From NCBI GenBank assembly GCA_905205195.1, contig CAJLCS010000097.1, positions 1-6,241 on the forward strand: 6,241 bases of DNA, written 5' to 3'. Position 1 is the first letter of the stretch; each line of letters opens with the position of its first letter. This stretch comes from an uncultured Eubacteriales bacterium. Lineage in GTDB: Bacteria; Bacillota; Clostridia; Oscillospirales; Oscillospiraceae. The position numbers were made by a program, and so were the translations under genes. Below, piece after piece: positions 1 to 5,020 of the stretch. The notes below the pieces were generated by a model. The model worked only from the letters and a program-made list of their open reading frames with translations, searched no databases and had not been told where the DNA came from.

Positions 1-1
1 G

Positions 2-29
2 GAAAACCGGGAAACTGTGAGAAAACCGG
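2..29. repeat. 9-base direct repeat GAAAACCGG
   Basis: GAAAACCGG occurs at 2-10 and again at 21-29, 19 bases apart from start to start, just before the hairpin at 29-50. The repeat is exact but short, so it may be chance. It lies at the window edge and whatever is left of it cannot be seen. Confidence 0.35.
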
Positions 30-50
30 CGGGTAGCGTAAGCTGCCCGC
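29..50 (-). terminator. Possible terminator hairpin downstream of the AraC gene
   Basis: Two 9-base arms (29-37 and 42-50) flank a 4-base loop. Read on the minus strand, the direction of the regulator gene that ends at 85, the stem has one C-A mismatch and is followed after three bases by a run of four T, which fits a weak intrinsic terminator. Read on the plus strand the stem is fully paired with one G-U wobble, and the loop is GTAA, a GNRA tetraloop. It may therefore be part of a structured plus-strand RNA instead. The orientation is not settled. Confidence 0.35.
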
Positions 51-84
51 TTGCGTCTGACGCAGCAGGTGGAACGGCCGTCCG

Positions 85-870
85 TTATCCTCTTTGCGCT
101 GAGGCACCCTTCCTGTACGCCGTGGGGGACATATGAAAATGCGACCGGAAGCAGGCGTTGAAGCTGCGGACGCTTTGAAAGCCGCTTTCCAATGCAATAT
201 CCAGAATTTTTTTGTCGCTTTGCTCCAGAAGCCTGACGGCAGTTTCCAGCCGGTACACACTCAAAAATTCCGAAAACGACATTTTGAAAACCGCGTGAAA
301 ATATCTTGAAACATAGTTGTAATCGTAGCCCAGCAGATGGCTGATATCCGAAAGCGTGATATTTTTCGTGTGGTTCTTTTCCATATAATCCGTGATGGCG
401 GCAATATTGTCCGCCATCTTTTTGTTTTTGTCGATCAGGGTTACGTTTTTCAGATATTCGTCGCACACGGCGTAAAGTGCGGCCTTGATCAGCAGCTGCG
501 ACGGATTCAGACAGTGGATCAGACTCTCGCTTAAAAAATCGGCAACAACGGGACGGCAGCGGAATTGAAAACTCCCGGCTTTTTCTCGGGTCAATTTCAA
601 AAAATCGTGGACGTTGTCCTCGGAAAAAACGCAGACCCAGTAGCGTGTTTGCGCCTCTGGTTCATAGGCGTGAATGTCATAGGGCAGGCAAAGCCCCCAA
701 TCTCCTGCTTCCAGACAATAATTGTGACCGTCGGCATAACATCTCAGGCGCCCGCCAAGTACATGGACCAGCTCCAGGCTTTTATGAAAGTGCGGTTTCC
801 AGATGTCCGCTTCGTAAAATCGGGCGTCAAAATTATGACTTTGCGAATTGCCGGGTTGATGAAAAACCAT
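85..870 (-). CDS. AraC-family transcriptional regulator with N-terminal cupin domain
   Basis: This is a 261-residue regulator with a usual AraC/XylS layout. Residues about 15-85 look like a cupin-type ligand-sensing domain, with the PHFHKSLELVHV start of the fold typical of Firmicute members. Residues about 155-254 form the DNA-binding domain. Its first helix-turn-helix is near 171-194 and the second near 220-243, and it closes with the family signature (ILDIALESGFQS, then FNACFRSHFHMSPTAYRK). The ATG at 868-870 is preferred over a GTG three codons upstream, because AAGGGGTG lies six bases before the ATG but would overlap the GTG. The gene is divergent from the glycyl radical enzyme gene, separated by 114 bp, which suggests it controls that operon, probably as an activator. 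The inducer is unknown; AraC/cupin members often bind sugars or related small molecules. Family assignment is firm; target and ligand are inference. Confidence 0.93.
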   Translation of the reverse strand: MVFHQPGNSQSHNFDARFYEADIWKPHFHKSLELVHVLGGRLRCYADGHNYCLEAGDWGLCLPYDIHAYEPEAQTRYWVCVFSEDNVHDFLKLTREKAGSFQFRCRPVVADFLSESLIHCLNPSQLLIKAALYAVCDEYLKNVTLIDKNKKMADNIAAITDYMEKNHTKNITLSDISHLLGYDYNYVSRYFHAVFKMSFSEFLSVYRLETAVRLLEQSDKKILDIALESGFQSVRSFNACFRSHFHMSPTAYRKGASAQRG

Positions 871-876
871 GACTCC

Positions 877-884
877 CACCCCTT
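877..884 (-). promoter_or_regulatory. Ribosome binding site of the AraC gene
   Basis: On the minus strand this reads AAGGGGTG, close to the AAGGAGGTG ideal, and ends six bases before the ATG at 868-870. It favours that ATG over the GTG at 877-879, which would lie inside the site. Confidence 0.6.
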
Positions 885-905
885 GAAGGATAAATTCCTG
901 CCGAT

Positions 906-935
906 ACTATACAACATCATGCGCGAAAATGTCAA
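906..935 (-). promoter_or_regulatory. Predicted sigma-70-type promoter of the AraC gene
   Basis: On the minus strand a perfect -35 TTGACA (plus coordinates 930-935) is followed by an 18-base spacer and the -10 TATAGT (906-911, five of six consensus bases). Transcription would start near 899, leaving a leader of about 28 bases before the ATG. The near-consensus boxes suggest that the regulator is made without needing an activator. The -35 lies close to the rightward -10 at 946-951, so polymerase or regulator at one promoter could affect the other. Confidence 0.6.
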
Positions 936-945
936 CTCTTTGATT

Positions 946-951
946 TATGAT
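946..951 (+). promoter_or_regulatory. Putative -10 box of the glycyl radical enzyme operon
   Basis: TATGAT matches five of six bases of TATAAT and would place the start of transcription near 958, about 27 bases before the ATG at 985. At a 17-base spacing the -35 position (923-928) reads GCGAAA, which is far from TTGACA. A -10 with no -35 is what an activator-dependent promoter would look like, and fits control by the divergent AraC protein. The assignment rests on pattern only. Confidence 0.35.
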
Positions 952-970
952 AGAAATACCATGATACAAA
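947..970. repeat. Direct repeat ATGATAnAAA, possible regulator site
   Basis: ATGATAGAAA (947-956) and ATGATACAAA (961-970) match at nine of ten positions with a 14-base period. The first copy overlaps the putative -10 and the second overlaps the start of the ribosome binding site. AraC-family proteins commonly bind direct repeats, but activators usually bind upstream of -35 and with a period nearer two helical turns. This could be a repressor-like site or chance in AT-rich DNA. Confidence 0.25.
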
Positions 971-974
971 GGAG
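968..974 (+). promoter_or_regulatory. Ribosome binding site of the glycyl radical enzyme gene
   Basis: AAAGGAG ends ten bases before the ATG at 985-987, slightly longer than ideal spacing but the only good site here. It selects 985 over the in-frame ATG at 961 and over the far-upstream start at 565, neither of which is supported by a comparable site. Confidence 0.6.
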
Positions 975-984
975 CTGCTGGAGC

Positions 985-2955
985 ATGAACAAGGCGGTTT
1001 ACGATTACTATGTCAACAACGAGCACCACAAGCTGCGAACCGAGTTTCACGGCGATACCCCCGCACAGTACCGCGAGAAAGGGTTTTCCTTCATCGAGCG
1101 GACAACGGACCGGTTTGAACGGCTCTGCAAGGCGCAGACACCGGTGATCCGGGACGGGGAACTGATCTGCTTTGTACGCACGGCCACCTGCGATCGGAAT
1201 GTCCTGACGGAGCAGGAGTGGAAGGAATGCGGCCCGAATGCCGGTTTCGTCAATAATATCGCGCCGGACTATTACGGCGTGATTGCCAAGGGGTTGCTCG
1301 AACTGCGGAAAAGTGCCGATGTATACGGCAAACGGGCCATCGACAGTATCATCGATCTTTCTGATCGTTACCGCGACGAGGCGGTGCGGCTCGGAAGAGG
1401 GGACATTGCCGCGGTGCTGGAGCAGGTGCCGCGTTATCCTGCGCGAAATTTCCGGGAGGCGCTTCAGTTTTTCAGAATTATTCACTTTGCGCTGTGGCTG
1501 GAAGGGGACAACCATCTTACTGTCGGGCGATTTGATAAGAAGATGTACCCCTACCTGAAAGCGGATATGGAGCGCGGCGTTTACACGGAAGAAACGGCCC
1601 TGGCGCTTGTGGAGGACTTTTTCCTATCCTTCCATAAGGACTATGACCTTTATTTCGGCGTACAGCGGGGAGACAACGGCCAGAGCCTGATGCTTGGCGG
1701 TGTGGATGAAAACGGAAAGGACTGCTTTAATCTCCTTTCGGCGCTTTGCCTCAAGGCTTCGCTCCATAACGGGCTGATTGATCCCAAAATCAACCTGCGA
1801 GTCGGTAAAAATACGCCTTTGGAGCGCTATATCGACGCAACTGAGCTGACCAAAGCAGGGCTGGGTTTCCCGCAGTACTGTAACGACGATATTGTCATTC
1901 CGGCGCTGGAAAAGCTGGGCTACGCGCACCGGGATGCCGCCGACTACAGCGTTGCAGCGTGCTGGGAATTTATCGTGCCGAAGGTTGCAATGGATGTCGT
2001 CAACATTGCGGCGCTGTCCTACCCGAAATCCGTGGACGATGCCTTGCACGAGGACTTTTTGCGGTGCGATACCTTTGAAGAGTTCTTCGCGGCGGTCAAG
2101 CGCCGGATCAAAAGGCAGGCGGACGAAATCTGCGGCAAAATCAAAAGCGTCTATTTTGTCCCGACGCCGTTTATGACCTGCATCAACGGCTTTGACGCCA
2201 ACCAGGGCGGATCCTACAACAATTTCGGCATTCATGGTGTGGGCATTGCTACTGCCACGGATTCTCTGGCGGCCATCCGGCAATACGTTTACGAGGAAAA
2301 GCGCATTTCCAGAGAAGCATTTCTCAGAGCCGTGGATTCCAACTTTGAAAACGATCCGGTTCTGCTGCACGCTCTCCGCTATGAAGCCCCCAAGCTGGGT
2401 AATAACGACGATGCGGTGGACGGCATTGCCGTCGCATTGCTCGACACCTTTGCAGGCGCCTTTGCAGGCAAAAGAAATTGCAGGGGCGGCCTTTACAGAG
2501 CCGGTACCGGCAGCGCCATGTTTTATCTGTTGTGCGCTGACGAAATCGGCGCGTCGCCGGACGGGAGAAGAAAGGGGGAGCCCTTCGGCGCGAATTTCTC
2601 CGTCAGCCTGTTTGCCAAGGTGAAGGGACCGGTCTCCGTCATCGGGTCTATGACGAAGCCGCACTTTGAAAATGCCATCAACGGCGGACCGCTGACGCTG
2701 GAGTTTGATCAAAGCGTCTTTGCCGGTCAGGACGGTACGGAAAAGGTGGCCCTTCTTGTCAAAAGCTTTATCGACCGCGGCGGACATCAGCTGCAGCTGA
2801 ACACGGTGAATCCGGACACGCTGCGTGACGCGCAGAAGCACCCGGAAAACCACCGGCATCTTGTTGTGCGCGTATGGGGGTGGAGCGCCTACTTTGTGGA
2901 GCTTGATAAAAAGTATCAGGACCATGTGATGGCGCGGCAGGTGTATCGGATATGA
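985..2955 (+). CDS. Glycyl radical enzyme, pyruvate formate-lyase-like, substrate unknown
   Basis: This 656-residue protein belongs to the PFL-like glycyl radical enzymes, which perform radical eliminations or C-C cleavages without oxygen. The C-terminal glycyl-radical domain is clear: RVWGWS at 629-634 makes Gly632 the radical site, 24 residues from the end, preceded by NTVNPDTLRDAQKHPE. The thiyl cysteine is Cys326 in AACWEF, with Glu328 as likely general base, giving the Cys-x-Glu pattern of dehydratases, C-N/C-S lyases and arylacetate decarboxylases. True pyruvate formate-lyase has adjacent cysteines, which are absent here. Other family blocks are GRFDKKMYPYL (181-191) and ASPDGRRKGEPFG (523-535). 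The protein is 100-200 residues shorter than most of the family, mainly towards the N-terminus, yet starts at a supported ATG. Trp327 between Cys and Glu is not what I recall from characterised members. The gene overlaps its activase by four bases. The family call is firm and the substrate is not identifiable. Confidence 0.93.
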   Translation: MNKAVYDYYVNNEHHKLRTEFHGDTPAQYREKGFSFIERTTDRFERLCKAQTPVIRDGELICFVRTATCDRNVLTEQEWKECGPNAGFVNNIAPDYYGVIAKGLLELRKSADVYGKRAIDSIIDLSDRYRDEAVRLGRGDIAAVLEQVPRYPARNFREALQFFRIIHFALWLEGDNHLTVGRFDKKMYPYLKADMERGVYTEETALALVEDFFLSFHKDYDLYFGVQRGDNGQSLMLGGVDENGKDCFNLLSALCLKASLHNGLIDPKINLRVGKNTPLERYIDATELTKAGLGFPQYCNDDIVIPALEKLGYAHRDAADYSVAACWEFIVPKVAMDVVNIAALSYPKSVDDALHEDFLRCDTFEEFFAAVKRRIKRQADEICGKIKSVYFVPTPFMTCINGFDANQGGSYNNFGIHGVGIATATDSLAAIRQYVYEEKRISREAFLRAVDSNFENDPVLLHALRYEAPKLGNNDDAVDGIAVALLDTFAGAFAGKRNCRGGLYRAGTGSAMFYLLCADEIGASPDGRRKGEPFGANFSVSLFAKVKGPVSVIGSMTKPHFENAINGGPLTLEFDQSVFAGQDGTEKVALLVKSFIDRGGHQLQLNTVNPDTLRDAQKHPENHRHLVVRVWGWSAYFVELDKKYQDHVMARQVYRI

Positions 2956-3716
2956 CCGGAACGATTTTCGATATCAAGGAGATGGCGGTGCACGACGGGC
3001 CGGGCATCCGCACCACCGTGTTTTTCAAGGGCTGTCCACTGCGCTGCCGGTGGTGCCACAATCCGGAGGGGCTTTCGCCCAAGCCCCAGCTGATGGCGAA
3101 GGAAAACCGCTGCCGGCACTGCGGGCTATGCCGGGCGCCTTGTGGCCACCCGGATTGCCGCCCCTTCGGCCGGTGCTTGCACATTTGCCCTGATGATCTG
3201 CTGTCCGTTGCGGGCAGGACCGTCCATGCGGCGGACCTGGCGAAGGAACTACGGAAATCCGCAGAGCCGCTGGGCGCTTTCTTTGGCGGCGTGACCTTTT
3301 CGGGGGGAGAACCGCTGATGCAGCCGGAATTTCTGCTGCACTTAACGGAAGAGCTGAAGGAAATTCCGCTCTGCATTGAAACAAGCGGCTATGCAGTGGC
3401 AGAGCTTTTTGCGGACGTGATCGGGAGAATGGATTTCGTTATCATGGACATCAAGCTTGCCGATCGGGATGCCCATCAAAAATATACCGGCGTCGGCAAT
3501 GAACGCATCCTTGCAAATTTCAGAACCCTTCAGAAAAGCGGCAAACCGTATCTCATCCGCACCCCGCTGATTCCGGGGATCACCGATACCCCCGAAAATC
3601 TCTCGGCAATCAGGAAAATGATCGGGGACAGCCGTTGGGAGCAGCTGCCCTATAACGCCATGGCGGGGGCGAAATATGAAATGCTGGGGATGACGTATTC
3701 GCTTCCCGATCCCTGA
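2952..3716 (+). CDS. Glycyl radical enzyme activating enzyme (radical SAM)
   Basis: This 254-residue radical-SAM activase would cleave S-adenosylmethionine to abstract hydrogen from Gly632 of the upstream enzyme. The N-terminus has HDGPGIRTTVF followed by CPLRCRWC, the CX3CX2C motif (Cys28, 32, 35) for the SAM-binding [4Fe-4S] cluster. Residues 54-79 form a compact ferredoxin-like insert with seven cysteines (54, 57, 60, 64, 69, 75, 79). Further family motifs are GGEP (118-121), MDIKLADRDAHQKYTG (165-180), IPGITD (207-212) and LPYNAMAGAKYEMLG (232-246). The ATG overlaps the upstream stop as ATGA, so translation is probably coupled; no strong ribosome site of its own is seen. The protein stops about eight residues after the LPYN block, where many relatives continue for 20-40 more, so the C-terminus is short. 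Family and partner assignment are firm. Confidence 0.95.
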   Translation: MTGTIFDIKEMAVHDGPGIRTTVFFKGCPLRCRWCHNPEGLSPKPQLMAKENRCRHCGLCRAPCGHPDCRPFGRCLHICPDDLLSVAGRTVHAADLAKELRKSAEPLGAFFGGVTFSGGEPLMQPEFLLHLTEELKEIPLCIETSGYAVAELFADVIGRMDFVIMDIKLADRDAHQKYTGVGNERILANFRTLQKSGKPYLIRTPLIPGITDTPENLSAIRKMIGDSRWEQLPYNAMAGAKYEMLGMTYSLPDP

Positions 3717-3743
3717 TTTTTCCGGTGATTTTCAGAATAAGCC

Positions 3744-3773
3744 TTTACAGAAGCCGTCAACCTGTGTTAGAAT
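3744..3773 (+). promoter_or_regulatory. Predicted extended -10 promoter for the membrane protein gene
   Basis: TTTACA (3744-3749, five of six) is followed by 18 bases and TAGAAT (3768-3773, five of six), with TG one base upstream of the -10 (3765-3766) as in extended -10 promoters. Transcription would start near 3780, about 24 bases before the ATG at 3804. No terminator is evident between 3717 and this promoter, so read-through from the glycyl radical operon is also possible. Confidence 0.6.
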
Positions 3774-3790
3774 CCGGGTAACACCGAAAA

Positions 3791-3798
3791 AGGAGGTG
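3791..3798 (+). promoter_or_regulatory. Strong ribosome binding site of the membrane protein gene
   Basis: AGGAGGTG is a full match to the anti-Shine-Dalgarno sequence and ends five bases before the ATG at 3804-3806. It fixes the start codon and suggests efficient translation. Confidence 0.75.
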
Positions 3799-3803
3799 GG
3801 CGC

Positions 3804-4961
3804 ATGAACCTGCGGGGATTGTGCATTTTTTATTCTGTCGCGCTGGTGCCGGTGAACCTTCTTTGCGCGTCCTGGCTTCTGCGGGAGGCGCTGGCGCTGG
3901 CGGGGATGACCTGCCAGGAGTTTTTCACGGCTCCGCCCTCCCGGAGTGCGGGCCTGGGGCCGGAACGGGACCGGAAAACATTGATTCGCTCCTTCCGGAA
4001 GATCAGCTCCGATCCTGCACGGTCGGCCCGGCTGATGCAGTGGTATTCCGCTGCCCTGCTTCCGGGCATGGCGGCGCTGGCACTGGCCGCTTTTACGTCG
4101 GCGTATCGGGTCCCCGCGGCGGATGCGCTTACAGGCAATGTGATTCTGAGCGTCGTGAATGCTGCCATTGCCGTCTGGGGGAAAATCGACACGGCGCGGC
4201 ACCAGCTTGATCCTGTCACGGCGGAGAAACTTGTAGAAAAACGCCAAAAGGAGCGGGAAGAGCGCCGCATCCACTGGAAAAAGTACGCCGTGCTCGGCGT
4301 TGCAACGGCTTTGATCTTCCTGGGAGTCGTGCATCTGTTCGCCGGGACGACGCTTCGGACGGAGGTTCCTCCACAACCCGTGGAAGCGGGAAGCGTGTCG
4401 GCAAAGCAGCGGCTTTTTCAGTGGGGATGCTTTGGTTTTCTCCTGCTGTGCCTGCTCTGGCGGCTCCATTACCTGAAAAGAAAGCAGGCGCCGCCTGCCC
4501 GGCCTGCCGCGGGGGAAAAGACGGCACCGTCCTCCGGTGGACAGGCACTTTCGGCGCAGGAGGATGCCATTTTCCGGGATGTTTGCGAAACGGTACGCGC
4601 GGTTCGCGCCCGGCACCCGTCGGTGGGCTATGTGGTGCGCTGGGAGCGTGAAGGCGGCTGGAACGCGGAGAACCCGACGCCCCGACATGGCAATGCATGG
4701 GTTTTCGTCTCCCTGTGCCGCAACGGAACGATTCTGGAAAGCGGCGCGGAAACCGGCGAATGGCCCGGCGTCTGTGTGGAAACCATGCGGATCCGGCGCG
4801 GCAAGGTCACCGTGCTGCCCCTCGACGCCGGGGTGTTTTCCGCGGAGCTGGAGGCAATCACCGCCGATTATGAAGAAAGCGGCGGCGATTATGTGGAAAA
4901 CCGGCAGGCCTCCGTGGAAATCCTGGCGCAGGCCAGCCGTGTGGAATGGATCGACGGCTGA
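3804..4961 (+). CDS. Multi-pass membrane protein of unknown function
   Basis: I do not recognise a family for this 385-residue protein. Hydrophobic segments lie near residues 6-26, 82-101, 108-126, 160-180 and 205-222, so four or five membrane passes are likely. Between the third and fourth is a strongly charged, helix-prone stretch (143-160, rich in Lys, Arg and Glu) that should face the cytoplasm. After a Pro/Ala-rich linker (228-248) comes a soluble domain (about 250-385) with mixed alpha/beta character and no metal or nucleotide motif that I can see. Leu32-Ala33-Gly34 and Cys37 near the first segment are not a convincing lipobox. The gene has its own promoter and a strong ribosome site, and ends just before a strong terminator, so it looks monocistronic. 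Nothing ties it functionally to the glycyl radical genes. That it is a real gene is well supported by the expression signals; function is unknown. Confidence 0.8.
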   Translation: MNLRGLCIFYSVALVPVNLLCASWLLREALALAGMTCQEFFTAPPSRSAGLGPERDRKTLIRSFRKISSDPARSARLMQWYSAALLPGMAALALAAFTSAYRVPAADALTGNVILSVVNAAIAVWGKIDTARHQLDPVTAEKLVEKRQKEREERRIHWKKYAVLGVATALIFLGVVHLFAGTTLRTEVPPQPVEAGSVSAKQRLFQWGCFGFLLLCLLWRLHYLKRKQAPPARPAAGEKTAPSSGGQALSAQEDAIFRDVCETVRAVRARHPSVGYVVRWEREGGWNAENPTPRHGNAWVFVSLCRNGTILESGAETGEWPGVCVETMRIRRGKVTVLPLDAGVFSAELEAITADYEESGGDYVENRQASVEILAQASRVEWIDG

Positions 4962-4970
4962 AACGAATAT

Positions 4971-5009
4971 GAAAAAGGACGTTCTGATGTTGGCAGAACG
5001 TCCTTTTTC
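4971..5009. terminator. Bidirectional intrinsic terminator between convergent genes
   Basis: A perfect 16-bp inverted repeat (4971-4986 with 4994-5009) encloses a 7-base loop. The core is GGACGTTCTG/CAGAACGTCC, and the outer part is A-rich on the left and T-rich on the right, so each strand gives a GC-rich stem followed by a T tract. It lies 9 bases after the stop of the membrane protein gene and 11 bases after that of the minus-strand surface protein gene, and can end both transcripts. Confidence 0.93.
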
Positions 5010-5020
5010 GTTGGAAGGTC

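Noticed and set aside
2..136. Open plus-strand frame running from the window edge to a stop at 134-136, possibly the tail of an upstream gene
   Set aside because: It is only 44 codons, would overlap the 3' end of the AraC gene, and such a run is expected by chance in GC-rich DNA. Without sequence to the left it cannot be supported.
940..968. Alternative rightward promoter TTGATT - 17 bases - GATACA
   Set aside because: Its -10 overlaps the ribosome binding site at 968-974 and would start the transcript inside or after it, leaving no usable leader.
565..984. 140-residue N-terminal extension of the glycyl radical enzyme frame
   Set aside because: The segment overlaps the AraC gene on the opposite strand and the divergent promoter region, has no GRE-like sequence, and a supported ribosome site selects the ATG at 985.
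1624..2925. 433-codon open frame on the minus strand inside the glycyl radical enzyme gene
   Set aside because: It is antisense to a gene with clear family motifs throughout, shows no domain features, and is explained by the GC-rich codon use of the real gene.
3732..4688. 318-codon open frame on the minus strand opposite the membrane protein gene
   Set aside because: The product is rich in Arg, Pro and Gly with no domain pattern. The plus-strand frame has a promoter, a strong ribosome site and a terminator, and membrane segments that fit a real protein.
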